DNA from: a virus
IMG/VR virus record: IMGVR_UViG_3300046507_000222
Location: 1-39,821 of that record
Direction: 5' to 3' (one strand)
DNA length: 39,821 nt
The position numbers were made by a program, and so were the translations under genes. Of the stretch, positions 7,323 through 17,703 are shown in pieces. Below the pieces are notes generated by a model. The model saw only the letters and a list, made by a program, of their open reading frames with translations. It searched no databases and was not told the origin of the DNA. How positions within the stretch are numbered: position 1 is the stretch's first letter; each line of letters begins with the position of its first letter.

Positions 7323-8277
7323 CCATGTCCTCGGCAGACTCCTGGAAATAGATCATTAGGCTCCTGATGTCCCTGTGGCCGATGGCCCTCGCCAACTGCA
7401 TAACATCGAGCTTCTTCGACAGTCTCCAGATGGCCTCAGCACGGCTATCGTGGAAATGTAGGTCATCTACCCCGCTACGCTTCACGATCTTCCGCCAGAG
7501 CGCATCGCGACTACGGTCATCGAGGCCGAAGCAATTGGCATCCGACCTAGAAAATTCCTTCAGGATGCGCACCGCCTCGGTTGACAGCGGTACGTCCCGG
7601 GCATCGCCGTTCTTGGTTCGTGGCAGACGCGCAAATCGTTTCTTCAGGTCTACGTGATCCCACGTCAGACCGACGATCTCGCCTGACCTCATGGCAGTCT
7701 CTAGGGCGAACAGGAAAGCCATGGCGGTACGCTCGGTGGCGGTCTTCACTGAGTAGCCCTTATCGAGTCCTGCGGCCAGCCGGACGGCCTCTATCTCGGC
7801 CGTGGTAATGCGCCTCTTTCGGCTAGCAGGTGGTTTAGGCAGCCCAAAGCCCTTGATCGGGCTTTCGGTCATCCATCCCCAGTCGCCCATGCAGACCTTG
7901 AACACGCCACGGAGCAGGTTGATGTCACGCAGTACCGTGGCAGGCTGGACGGTCTTCAGCCTCATGTCCCGCCACGTCGCAAGGTCGGTCTTCGATAGGT
8001 CGCTAAGAAGTATCTTGCCGATGTCTAGGCGCCCAATAGCATTGCACCGGATGATCTCCCAAGCCTCACCACTGCGGGCCGGGGCGATCTCTCTGGCATA
8101 TCGGTCTAGGGCCTCCTTGAGCGTCTTGGCCGGAAGCTTGCCGACACGCCCGGAAGCCTCCTTGTCCAGCGCCCACGCCGAGGCTTGCTGCTTGGTGGCG
8201 AAAACCTCGGTCTGCCGGACGCCCTTAATGGACACCTGCGCCCGCCAACGCTTACCGATCTTGTAGATGCTAGCCAT
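7306..8277 (-). CDS. int: tyrosine site-specific recombinase (integrase)
   Basis: 323 residues from the ATG at 8277 (MASIYKIGKRW). N-terminal arm-binding beta sheet, a core-binding domain around residues 50-145, and a catalytic domain with R197 (ETAMRSGE), K222 (TKNGDARDVPL), H276-x-x-R279 (HFHDSR), H301 (IGHRDI) and nucleophile Y310 (LMIYFQES). It would integrate the genome at a tRNA gene via the site at 8428-8449. The stop is TAG, unlike the late genes on the same strand; amber readthrough would add 21 residues before TGA. The region before the start has GTGCAC repeats (8287-8292, 8310-8315) that could be arm sites. Confidence 0.95.
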   Translation of the reverse strand: MASIYKIGKRWRAQVSIKGVRQTEVFATKQQASAWALDKEASGRVGKLPAKTLKEALDRYAREIAPARSGEAWEIIRCNAIGRLDIGKILLSDLSKTDLATWRDMRLKTVQPATVLRDINLLRGVFKVCMGDWGWMTESPIKGFGLPKPPASRKRRITTAEIEAVRLAAGLDKGYSVKTATERTAMAFLFALETAMRSGEIVGLTWDHVDLKKRFARLPRTKNGDARDVPLSTEAVRILKEFSRSDANCFGLDDRSRDALWRKIVKRSGVDDLHFHDSRAEAIWRLSKKLDVMQLARAIGHRDIRSLMIYFQESAEDMAKLLA

Positions 8278-8356
8278 GGGTATTCCGTGCACACGTCTGT
8301 GCAGCGATTGTGCACGAGGGTGCGGGCCATGGGTATCCATGCCGATTTTCGGGCAC

Positions 8357-8394
8357 AAAAAAACCCCCCGGAAGCCTTGGTATATGGGGCTTAC
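8357..8394 (-). terminator. probable terminator of the late transcript
   Basis: Read on the minus strand: AAGCC-11-GGCTT followed by CCGGGGGG and seven Ts. It lies after the last late gene (ends 8510) and before integrase, where late transcripts should stop so that int is not overproduced. The hairpin is imperfect and the distance from stem to T-run is longer than ideal. Confidence 0.4.
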
Positions 8395-8427
8395 GAGGGA
8401 TTTTGAGTGATACGGTGTATCTGGTCT

Positions 8428-8449
8428 TGGTGCCGGAAATAGGAATCGA
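8428..8449 (-). other. putative attP core matching a tRNA 3' end
   Basis: On the minus strand the 22 bases read TCGATTCCTATTTCCGGCACCA: the 3' half of a T-loop and T-stem, a 7-base acceptor strand (TTCCGGC), discriminator A and encoded CCA. The full tRNA is absent. Phages with tyrosine integrases carry exactly such 3' fragments to restore the tRNA gene on insertion, and int begins 150 bases away. The target tRNA should start with GCCGGAA. Confidence 0.65.
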
Positions 8450-8509
8450 CAATGGCCTAAAATATGGCCTGCCTGGCGAATATGTGCGAAATGTGTGCAA
8501 ATTTGGTGC

Positions 8510-9001
8510 TTAGAACCGGTTATCGGTCACCGTGAAGTCCTGTGATTGCGTGGCAAGCACGGAGTCTGTGACGGTTGCTGTATAGATGCCTGAGACGCTG
8601 GATGCAGGGGGGTTTCCGGGTCGTCGGAACTGTGGATTCACGCTAGTGGCGCTAGATAGGGTGAAACTGGTTCCGCTCTTGAATACCGTGTTGTAAGAAT
8701 ACGGGGGAGTCCCGCCGCTGGCAAAAATACTGCCACCGCCTATAAAGTCGTTACTTACCCCCACTGTCGTCGCTCCCGTGACCGGGGCAGCCGCCATGGC
8801 GAGGGCCGACCCACTGGTTGCCCCGCGAAGCTACGACATCGACAAAGGGGCCGCTGTTGGCACGCCAGCATTTGGCCCTGTGTTTGGCACGACGCCACCA
8901 GGGGATCGCCTTAGCTCACTCAGGGAGTGGGTTGCGCCCAGCCCGAACACGGAGAGCGCCGCCGACAGGTTGAAGGGAGGTGATGCGGGTACGGTAGCCA
9001 T
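8510..9001 (-). CDS. hypothetical late structural protein (1 TAG)
   Basis: 163 codons, TAA end. Start ATG overlaps the stop of the tail-fibre gene (TAATG). One in-frame TAG at codon 57 (8831-8833) within MS-TAG-LRG; glutamine there gives SMSQLRG, a sequence common in phage small tail proteins. The C-terminus looks like a beta-sandwich repeat (Ig-like: TPPYSYNTVFKSG, GIYTATVTDSVLATQSQDFTV). Last gene of the late operon; likely a tail-associated or adhesion protein. Confidence 0.7.
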
Positions 9002-10113
9002 TACCAGAGGCCCGCTTTCTTCAGCTTGGTTTCCAAATACGCCACCCGTTCAAGCAGCATATTTACCTTATCCACGACGAGATTCCCGTTGTCGTCCTCG
9101 CTGACCAGATCGGCGGCGAACTTCTGGACCGTCTGCGCAATGACACCCCGTCCGCTACCCTTGCCCTTCTACCGCCAGTCCCACGTCGCTACCGGAATGC
9201 CGGAAAGGTCGCGAGGCTCGGCGTACTTGATGTTTTTCTTCAGCCGTACGTCTGAGGTATATGTGAAGTCGGCGGCAGAGATTACGCCCGTGAAATCGGC
9301 AGATCCTGACGCGTTGACGTTAAAAGCAACGCTGCTGTCCGTGGAACCCTTAGGACGGATTGTGACAAATCCACCACCACCAGCGGCGACGATGCAGAAT
9401 GCGCCAGTGGCACGCATGGCGCCACCGTTGGGGATGTTGATGTTGCCACCGACAGTCATGTCACCAGACGAGGCAATGGATGTCTGGCCGGTCGTGGAGC
9501 CACCATTGGGGCGGATGGACACCAGGCCAGAAGCGGCAGCGCACTGAAGGACAAGGACGGTAGGTGCGCCCGTGAAGGTGCCCGCCGTGGAAGTAACCGC
9601 CGTAGCTCCCGTGACACCGGCCGAGGCGCTGATCGAGCCGGTCACGCTGAGGGAGCCAGTCATGGAGTCACCCGCCTTGTTGACGGCGACGTACCCGAAG
9701 GGATTGGAGGTGATCTGCTTCCAGTTGCCCGAACCGAGACTACGGAAGGTCAGGATATCGCCCGCAGCCGTCGTGTAATTGCCGCCCGCACCACCGCCAA
9801 GGACGATAGCGGCGGAGTTGGTGATGACAAGGATGCCGGTAAAGGTTACTTCTCGTACGATGCCAGCTGGGGCCGTGCCGAAGCTGGTGATAGTCGTCGT
9901 GCCGGTGACCGTGACAGCCTCGCCATCGGACTATCCGAGGTCGGTCGTCGACCCGCTGGCGATGGTTGCCGACGAGATAGCGTTAGTGGAGCGTACAATG
10001 GCCTAGATGGCTCGCATGTAGTCATCAAGACTGTTGCCGATAGCGTCGGAGCCTGCCGGGCTATTGCTAGCCGGAAGGGTGAACAGGTCGGCCATTTTAG
10101 ACGGGACAGGCAT
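9001..10113 (-). CDS. tail fibre/spike with S74 intramolecular chaperone (3 TAG)
   Basis: 370 codons with a good ribosome site (GAGGG). N-terminal half is Ser/Thr/Gly-rich fibre sequence, followed by repeated beta segments (GSTTGQTSIASSGD..., VTIRPKGS). The C-terminal S74 domain begins SDVRLKKN, with catalytic Ser at about 287 and Lys at 292; it trimerises the fibre and cuts itself off. It ends with a coiled coil (VNMLLERVAYLETKL). TAGs at codons 37, 61 and 315 (10003-10005, 9931-9933, 9169-9171). The last sits inside the S74 domain after WDWR, so without TAG decoding the chaperone would be truncated. Ends in TAA. Confidence 0.85.
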
Positions 10114-10114
10114 T

Positions 10115-10330
10115 GTGGACCCTCAAAATATCTTCTTGCGCGTGTTCTTGGGATTCCTCATCGCGCCAGTCATGGCGATCCTTTTTTATGGGACCGCACG
10201 GCTGATAGCAATGGGCGTGGCTAGGTGGATGCCAGAGTCAGCGCTGAAGCGACGACTATTGACCGATACCGAGAGCGGAAGACTGGCCTACAAGCCCCGA
10301 GGCCGAGGCCGCGACATCCGCAAGGGCTGA
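10115..10330 (+). CDS. small membrane protein on the opposite strand
   Basis: 71 residues from GTG (weak ribosome site, AGG four bases upstream). One clear transmembrane helix (FLRVFLGFLIAPVMAILFYG) followed by a second amphipathic segment and a basic tail (KPRGRGRDIRKG). It fills the 124-base gap between two minus-strand genes and overlaps the 3' end of the ejection-protein gene antisense. Real-looking but with no visible plus-strand promoter. An alternative in this gap is a 16-codon minus-strand ORF (10123-10173) with a strong ribosome site. Confidence 0.5.
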   Translation: MDPQNIFLRVFLGFLIAPVMAILFYGTARLIAMGVARWMPESALKRRLLTDTESGRLAYKPRGRGRDIRKG

Positions 10331-12163
10331 CCGTTGCTTAGCCGTCATCCTGGCGATGATGGCCTGCGATTCAGCCGCCTAAGGATTGGCAATGACGCTA
10401 GCCAGCTTGCCGCGAATTGCATCATTGGTGCCGAACAGCTTGTAAAGGGTGTCGAGAGGCTTCAGGACGGTCCCCAGCAGTCCGCTATTAGCCAGACCTG
10501 GCAAGCCCAGTCCGTTAGCAGCCTCGCCCAAGAGATTCTGACTAGCGAGGTTCTGGACGGTATTGGAGCCTGCCGACTTGCCCACTGAATCCGCAACCGA
10601 TTTGCGACTTAGGTCGGCGCCAAGATCGCCGAGAATTCCCTACTGCGACGGACTCAGGATGTTGGCCGCTGAAGCTCCCTTCTACCCCGTCACCTTCTGC
10701 GCGATTGAATCGAGGCTGGCTACCGCATTGGCAAACTTGACCGGCTGTGCGACTTGGTTGCCTAGCGAATCTTCGGTGTTAGTAGTCGCTCGCCCCAAGA
10801 GGCCCTGAAGAATCTCCTGCTGATTGATTGGGCCACTTGCCGCCTTATAGGCGTCCTTCGCTGCGATGTAGTCAGGGGAAATCTTCCCGATCTCTTCGAT
10901 TAGATCATTTTGCGTCTTACGGACAGCCCCCTTCGTTACGTTCTCAAAGCCCGGCTTACCTGCCGAGTTTGCTATATTGTCTAGGGCCAGTTTTACGTAG
11001 TGAAGGCCCTATGTTGAGCTAAGCGCATCCCCAATGTCCTAGTCGTTCTCGGCAGCAAGGCCCCTGGCCATTTCGACGGCTTTCTGCATCGAGGGTCGCT
11101 GAACTAGCTTGGCAAGTTCAGGACTCACCTGAATCGGGGCATCTGTTACAGCCGTCGAGTATAGGTTGTTCGCCGTCTGCGCCCTTGCAGCCTTTGCAGC
11201 GGCCACCGAGGCATCATCGCCCGCCACGGACTGAAGCAGGCCAAGGCGGGACGCATTGTTCTACCCCTGCTGCTCGGCGAACTGACGAGCGATGGCGGGA
11301 TCGCTATCCGATACCGCACGGCGGAGCTGGGCGATACCAGCATCACCGGTCTGCTCGGCGAGGTCGGCCGATACGCCCGGAACGACGCTTGGCGTGGCAC
11401 GCGATGCGGCATCACCGCCGAATCGGCTAAGCGTATTGGCGACAATTTGGTCCTGACCGCCACTGAAAAATGGGGCAAGCAGAGCCTTGCCACCACGGTA
11501 GGCTGCACCTGCGACATTAGCCAAGCCCTGCCCTGCTGCACCGGCACCCGCACCGATCACAGTATTTAGGCCACGAGTGCCCTCGCCCTAACCCGTAGCA
11601 AGCGGCTGAGTGGCACCCAGGAGGCCGCCAGAGGCTGCCGCACCACCGTACCCTGCCGGTACTACGCGACCAGCTATGCCTGCGCCCTTGAGAAGTCCGC
11701 CGCCTAATACGGCCAGGCTAACATTTCCTGCGATATCGCCGCCAAGTCCGGCCTTTGTATGAAGTAGCGCAGAGTCGGTGGCGTTGGCCGCTGCCTGATC
11801 CGCCTTAAGGCTGTCGTAAGCACCGCCGAACACGTTGGGACTAGATCCCTAAGATACCAAGGAGTGACGGTCAATAAACGCGGGGATGGCGATAGCGGCC
11901 TGTTTCAAGCCGCGCACCGTATCGCTGACCGCCTTGCCTGCACCGGCACCGAAATTCTGCGAGTCCGTGCCAAGTCCGGTAGCGGGGGCATCGCCACCGG
12001 CAGGTGCGTTGGAATCGATCAGGTGATACAGGCCCGACTTCTTGTAGAACTCAGTTGGGTCTGCATCGGGGTAGTACTTCTGACGAATAGCAGACGCCAG
12101 TTTCCCGTCCGGCACATCGGCATACTGCGGGTACTGCTGTCGGATGTCGTCGAGTATCGTCAC
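10238..12163 (-). CDS. probable DNA ejection/internal virion protein (9 TAG)
   Basis: 641 codons from a GTG overlapping the upstream TGA, ending in TGA. Nine in-frame TAGs at codons 105, 192, 301, 375, 385, 494, 508, 595 and 636, with no TAA or TGA between them. The N-terminus (ILDDIRQQYPQY..., YPDADPTEFYKK) is the kind of peptide that starts phage internal proteins. The middle is Gly/Ala-rich and hydrophobic (AGNVSLAVLGGGLLKGAGIAG), which suits a membrane-crossing ejection protein. The C-terminal half is helical with GLHYVKLALDNIAN, seen in phage DNA-transfer proteins. Glutamine at the TAGs gives natural contexts such as AEQQGQNN and SPSQQGIL. Confidence 0.75.
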
Positions 12164-13563
12164 AGGCCAAGTCCAAGGGGATCTTTCGCGTTGAGGTCAA
12201 TCGTGCCGCCTCCGGTCTGCGCAGGAGCCGTGTGCCCAGCGCTTCCGGATAGCTTTCCGAATGTTGCCGCTGCCTTCGGCGTGACGACCTGAAGGCTCTT
12301 GGAGCCATAACCCAGGGACTGGTTGGCCTGCTCCTGAAGCGCGCCAAGACGGCTCTGTACGAGTTCGGCATAGGTCTGAAGGGACGCGCGGAGCTGGGCG
12401 TTTGGCTGGGACGGGTCAAGTCCGTGCGCAATCTCTTGGCGATCACCGAGGGCACTCTGCCCGCCAGCGAAAACCTTGGCCGCCTCGTCGCCGACTGCCT
12501 TGGCTGCCGTCGTATAGGTGCCGAGGGTGGCCGCACGCTGCGAATTGCCGTGAGCTGCCGAGAAGTTGGCCGCCTTGTTGACTAGGCTGAAATCGCTGTT
12601 ATCGAGCTTATCCAGCGATTCGTTAAGCGTCGAAAGGTGACCGGCAAGCGTGTTCAGTGCCTTGACCTGTTCGCCTATCTTGCCTGAAGTAAACGCCTGA
12701 CGGGCCGCCGCACGCGATTTGTAAGTACCCGCGTCAAGCGTAGGGTCCACCTGATTCGCGACGGCTATCAGTCGCTGCCAATTCGGGTCCATCGCCTGCT
12801 TGCCCGTAGGCACGGGGTAACGACCATCGAGGATGGCATGCACCGTGGCCTTGTCGGAGGCAGGGAGCGAGTCAAGCGCCTGTGGCCCGGCGACGTCTGG
12901 AGCAGCGGCTTTCCCACCAATGCCCAACTGCGCACGAATATCATCATCCGTCGCCCCGTATTGCTTGAGTAGGGCAATGCGCTGGGCAACTGCTGAACTA
13001 CCACCGCCACCGCCACCGTTCGCCTGCCAGCGCGGGGCCTGCGCAATCGTCTTCCACTGCCCGTCAGCACTCTGCTCCTGCGTCAGGATGTTGCTACCGC
13101 TATTGAGTTCGCGGGTCTGCGGCGTACTAAGGTCGCGCTGCGCCTTCTGGCTCTGCAAGTCGACGAGTTTGCTGCGAAGTTCGTTCTGATGAAGTTCCAT
13201 CGCAGCCTGCGGGTCGAACTGGGCCAATGCTGACTGGTAGCCAGGCATATCGAACGTGCCATCGGGCTTTGCGAACTTCAGGGCCAGAGCCTGAATCTGC
13301 TGGCGACGCTGGGTCTGCTGCTGCTGGTCGTCCATCTGTTGCTGCTGGAACCGCTGCTTGACCAACTGCTGGCCGCCTTGCTGGGCAGACTGGATACCGC
13401 CAAGAAGGCCGCTAGCCAAAGCCGCACCCGGGCTAACCTGCCGCGAGTTGTTCGCTGCGAGTGCCTACAATCCAGCCTAAAGAAGGCCACCGCGTGCAAG
13501 CTGGTTTTTGTCTTCGTCAGATAGACCGGGCTGCGTTCCGGTGAAGATATCCTGCCATGCCAT
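12160..13563 (-). CDS. probable internal virion/ejection protein (2 TAG)
   Basis: 467 codons; ATG overlaps the stop of the upstream gene, and the end (TGA) overlaps the next GTG. TAGs at codons 29 and 33 (13477-13479, 13465-13467), so under the standard code the first 48 residues would be lost. Gln-rich coiled coil at residues 60-100 (FQQQQMDDQQQQTQRRQQIQ), then a long helical domain with a Gly-rich linker. Long, helical and Gln-rich proteins in this position of podoviral genomes are injected with DNA. Function inferred from position and composition. Confidence 0.7.
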
Positions 13564-13967
13564 TATCGAACGCTCCCGAGCAGTCCGGACATTGTGTTGC
13601 CTCCGATGTATCCGGCCCTCTATTGGTTAACCTGCCCTAGCGGGCCACCAGCGCGACCAGCCTGTTGCTGGTGCTGGAACTGCCCAGTCGGGAGTGTCGG
13701 CTTGGTCGCCCCGTATGAATCCTGAAGTATCTTCTGCCAGTCTTGGCCTTGCTGCGGCTGTCCAGGGTATTGGTTCTGCTGAAGCGCCCACTGCCCGATC
13801 TTGGAGAAGTCCAGGCCCTGCGTGGCTGGCGATTGTGCCTAGCCGCCGCCGAGAATTTTGCTGTAATCCGTAGTCGGCTGGAACTGCTGATACTGCTGCA
13901 TCGATGCCCCCGCCTAAGCGTTGGCGTTGGGTGCGGACATGCCGGAAAGAAAATCGAAGGTGCCCAT
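13563..13967 (-). CDS. hypothetical virion protein, Gln-rich (3 TAG)
   Basis: 134 codons with TAGs at codons 18, 43 and 116 (13914-13916, 13839-13841, 13620-13622) and a TAA end that overlaps the next ATG. Sequence is Gln/Gly/Pro-rich (MQQYQQFQ, QNQYPGQPQQGQDW). Without amber decoding only 17 residues would be made. Continuous frame with compositional coherence on both sides of every TAG supports a single gene. Function unknown; likely a minor structural or ejection protein. Confidence 0.65.
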
Positions 13968-13976
13968 ATGTCCGCC

Positions 13977-14915
13977 TTAGAGGTAGTAGGAGCCCGCGCC
14001 AATGACGCCGCCAGCTACGGCACCCCATGGACCGAACATGCTTCCGGCAGCAGCACCAGCGCCCGCTGAGGCGAGAGCTCCGCCGGCTGTTTTCGGCTGG
14101 TAGGCGGGGTTTGCGCCGGTAGTGGATGAGCCCTGAAAAGAGCCGGAGACGGCATTAAGCGCGTTGCCGTAGTTGTTGATCTTCTGCTGGTCGTAGCCGT
14201 AATTCTTCTGATACCAGTCGTTATAAGCCTGATTAATGTCGCCCTGCGCCTTGTCCTGATAGCCTTGACCGATACCAGCCAACTGACTGTTGTACTGAGC
14301 CTACAAGGCACCCGCACCGTTGAGTGCGTTGGATGCACCGAGGATGTTCTGCGTGTTGTTCTGTGATGCGGCTAGCTGGTTCTGGAAGCCCTGCTGCCAA
14401 CGGTTCGCCTGATCGTTGTAGTCCTGATAGCGCAGGTTGTCGGTGTTCGTTGCAAGGCTCTGTGCGAGCTGCTACTGGCTGGCCGTGGATGCCTGCTGCA
14501 TCGCCGAGCCGCCGAACGCGCCGCCCTATGCGAACTGGGTCGGTAGCTGGACGCCAGCACCACGCAGATACGAGTCGGTAATATCCCGATTGGAGTCGTT
14601 GACGACCGAGTTCAGATACTGGTTCTGGCCTGCGTAGGGGCTAGCGCTTGCCTGTACGTTCTGGTTGCCTCCCAGCACGCCATATAGTGCGTTGTACTGG
14701 TTGCCGTTGCCGCCCGCACCATAGATGGCGTTCGTAGACGCCTGCGCCTGCTGGTTCGAAGGATTAGCGTTGAGCGCGCCGTTGTACGACTGGTACGGCT
14801 TAGCGTTCTGTTCATTAGTCGACCCAATGAACTACTGATAGTCTTTGGCGAGCCAATCCGGGATCTTCGTCTCGGTGGTCGTCGTGGTGTTCTTCGGTTG
14901 TCCGCCGCCGCCCAT
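13977..14915 (-). CDS. probable ejection or tail-assembly protein (4 TAG)
   Basis: 312 codons, ATG to TAA. TAGs at codons 28, 130, 148 and 205 (14832-14834, 14526-14528, 14472-14474, 14301-14303). Asn/Gln/Tyr-rich middle (QNQYLNSVVND, DYNDQANRWQQ) and a C-terminal glycine zipper (ASAGAGAAAGSMFGPWGAVAG) that can insert in a membrane. This architecture is frequent in internal proteins of podoviruses. Glutamine at codon 28 gives KDYQQFIG. Function inferred. Confidence 0.7.
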
Positions 14916-14916
14916 A

Positions 14917-15345
14917 TTAGACCTCGTACCAAGTGGTGATTTTCTTGTATTTCGCCGTCCAGCCTTCTTGGGGGCTGGAGAAGACGACGCGTTCAATCCC
15001 GGCCTCGTTGGCAACCTGTCGGGCACATTCTGCACCGAGGTGGCCGCTGGATTTCTCCACCGAGTAGCCAATCCATACGTTGAGTACGGGGCTGTCTTCG
15101 TACGGGAATGTGATGGCCTGGAGAACGGCGAATCCCGTGTAAGCGCCGTTTCGATAGCCGACGTACAGCGATGCATTGCCGGTCGTCAGCGCGGTGTAGA
15201 TATCCTCGGGAATCCAAGGCTCGACATTCGTGCCCTTAACCTTCTGGATGCCCGGAAGGATGACCGGCCAAATCTGGCGAACGTTGCCGACATGGTTGTA
15301 GGCAATCGAGCCGTCTGCGGTAACGCCTGAAATAGGAGGAAGCAT
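14917..15345 (-). CDS. GNAT-like acyltransferase-fold phage protein
   Basis: 142 codons without TAG; ATG overlaps the upstream TAA. Beta strands (YVGYRNGAYTGFAVLQ, VLNVWIGYSV) are followed by a helix in the position of the GNAT acceptor (GHLGAECARQVANEAGIERVVFSS). A similar small protein is common between tail and ejection genes in podoviruses. The acyl-CoA-binding loop is not clear, so it may be structural rather than enzymatic. Confidence 0.6.
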   Translation of the reverse strand: MLPPISGVTADGSIAYNHVGNVRQIWPVILPGIQKVKGTNVEPWIPEDIYTALTTGNASLYVGYRNGAYTGFAVLQAITFPYEDSPVLNVWIGYSVEKSSGHLGAECARQVANEAGIERVVFSSPQEGWTAKYKKITTWYEV

Positions 15346-15650
15346 TAGTTACCTGTCAGTGTGCGGACGGGGAGCCATGTGCCGGGGGTTCCCGCCACAG
15401 TGCAACGCCATCCGTGGATAAGGTATTTCGACCCTGCCGTACCCAGCTCTGCCGGGGCCGAGTTGAGTACGAAGTCGCCCACAGCATTAAGACCCTGCGT
15501 TGGAATCGTCGGCTGTGCGTTGTAGACCGCTGCGGCCCTACCCTCGGTGAGCAAGTTGACCTGCACGGCCGTGAGGCGATACAGGTCAGACAGGCGCAGG
15601 ACAAGCTACTGCGTATCGCCGGGTAGCGTGGGGTTCTGTTGCAGCTTCAT
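15345..15650 (-). CDS. hypothetical structural protein (1 TAG)
   Basis: 101 codons, ATG overlapping the upstream TGA, TAA end overlapping the next ATG. TAG at codon 15 (15606-15608) in GDTQ-TAG-LVLRL; glutamine gives a natural helix. Only 14 residues would be made otherwise. The second half is Gly/Ala/Pro-rich with YLIHGWRCTVAG. Likely a head-tail joining component by position. Confidence 0.65.
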
Positions 15651-17101
15651 TCGGGGGTCGTCGGCATGATGGAGGGCGTTCCGCCGTTGATGACCACCGT
15701 ACTCGGCCAGTCCATGCGCAGTCGATGCCAGCGGGCGTCACGGTGGAAGTCGAAGCGACCACGAGACTGCGCGATGGTCGAATCCTGCACAGGGGACGCG
15801 CCGAAGTCATAGCGGTAGTAATTCGTGGCCTGAGCCGTGGCGGGCTGGACCCGATAACGCGGGGTATAGCGGTCGAATAGGGAGAAATTCGTCTCGTCGC
15901 CCATGTCGCCTGTCACGATGTACGAAGCCCCCGGTACGCCCGTCAGACTGTAGAGCTTGTGGTCCGTTGAGATAACGCCTGGAACCGTGTTATCGGCGAT
16001 CCAGAACGGCGAGTCATAGGCGATGTTTGGCAGGTTGTCGTATGTGCTGTAGAGCGTGCCAAGGCCATCGTAGGTGACGTTGCCCGACGAGTACTGAATG
16101 ACCGCCTCGATGGAGCGGGCAAACTTGCCCCACTGGTTCGTGCGGATATTGTACACCACGCACAAATCGCAGATGCCTGACGATGCAGTGCTGGGAAAGT
16201 ACCAGTAAACGAGGTCGCGGGTGAGGTCGGCACCGCCCTTGATGTTCTACCGCTGCTGCCCGTTGAGATTAGAGAAGAACCATTCGCGAATGGGCGCACC
16301 GATAGAGCGGGGCACTGTTCCGTCGTACACGAAGAAGTCAGACGGACCCACAAAGAAATGGGATGCCTGGACGACTACGACCGCCTCCTGACCGGAGCAG
16401 CCGATATCACCGGGGATGCGCTGCCACTGCCAGATAAGAGGCGGCCCAACGTACTGCCCCCGATACATCGACTTCTCCTTGTAGGCCACCACATCCGCAC
16501 CGAACTCGCGGGCTGCGGTAATGGGACCAGGAGAGTCCACGAGGCGAGCATTGGCTGCCTGAGAGCCTACAGTGGGCGTCCAGGCTGTCTGGTCGAACAA
16601 GTTCGAACACCACCACCCGTCAGGCTGGTCACCGTAGCTTCCCGCCTGGTCGGACCAGTTGAAGGCAAGGACGAAGTTGGACGCCGAACACACGATGGCC
16701 GCCAGCGGTGCCGTGGCAATGTCCGCGAACGACCCTGAAGGTGCCGCCTGCTGGATACGCTGGGCACGGTTGGTCGCGATGATGTTGCTACCGAACATGG
16801 TGAAGCGCCACGGGGCGAGTCCGGTATAGCCACCCACCTTACTGCGATCAGTCCATGCGCCGCCCGCGATGTCCCAGAGCTTGGCCTACGTACCCGCTAC
16901 AACGCGCTTAGTGCCATCCAGAAGCGTCCCGACATAAGCGCCCTTGCATGAGCTATCGAGAGCGGCCAGCCCGGCGTCCACGAGACTATTTCCCGCAGAG
17001 AACCCCTTGGTCGTCGGGATGATGTTGTCGCAATCCACGATGACGCCTGGCGTTGCCGGGTCGAGGTCGGGGCAGAAGCCGATGAAAGGAATGGCACTCA
17101 T
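15647..17101 (-). CDS. P22 gp10-like packaged-DNA stabilisation/tail protein (2 TAG)
   Basis: 484 codons, ATG to TGA, coupled on both sides. TAGs at codons 72 and 285 (16886-16888, 16247-16249). Beta-propeller-like repeats with motifs seen in the gp10 family: WRFTMFGSNIIATN, VLAFNWSD, ARLVDSPGPITAAREFG, SMYRGQYVGPPLIWQWQRI and FFVGPSDFFVYDG. In P22 gp10 is a tail accessory factor that closes the portal after packaging. The three standard-code pieces match consecutive parts of one family protein, which argues strongly that TAG is translated. Confidence 0.75.
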
Positions 17102-17700
17102 GCGGTGATGAAGTCCACACGGGGGCGAGGCGACGGACCATAGCGAAGCATGTCGTCGTTCTTCTTCATGGCAGCCAGTGCTGTCTGGTAGCCCTGACCG
17201 AATAGCGCCGTGCGCTGGTCATCGCGAAGATATATGCACGCCTCCAGAAGCGTGCCGTAGAGGTACATCTGCGGCTGGGCAAGAATGAGCCAATTCTGCG
17301 GTGCGGCGTCCGAAAGGCTGGGGATGTAGCTGTAGTAGAACAGCCGATAATCCGTGTCAGCAGCGCCCACGATGTTAATAACGCCGTTGACCATCGTGTA
17401 GCCGATGGGGATGACGAAAAGCTCCGCATTCGTGTCCTGAATCGGCGGCATAGGATAAAGCTCTCTCTCAACCCCCTCAAGACTGACGATAAGAGCCTGC
17501 ACCTGCCGAAATCCAGCAGGAGGGGTGATGACGCCACCCACGGACGTCCCCGCAACCATCATCTGCTGCGGAGAAAGGCGCAAGTCGTTGTTCATCCTGG
17601 CCTCGGCAAGCTGGATGAAATCCGGGATTACACCGGCAAGGTCAGCACGCGCAAGGAACTACGCGACTTTTGCCTGTAGGGTCGAAAAGTCGTTAATCAT
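17098..17700 (-). CDS. head-tail adaptor protein, gp4-like (1 TAG)
   Basis: 200 codons, ATG to TGA overlapping the next ATG. TAG at codon 14 (17659-17661) in QAKVA-TAG-FLARAD; with glutamine the N-terminus reads as the usual start of podoviral adaptors: a helix, then a DLAGVIPDFIQLAEARMNND segment. Hydrophobic C-terminal domain with LEACIYLRDDQRTALFGQGY. Adaptors dock below the portal. Neighbours (portal, capsid, gp10-like) agree. Confidence 0.75.
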
Positions 17701-17703
17701 TGC

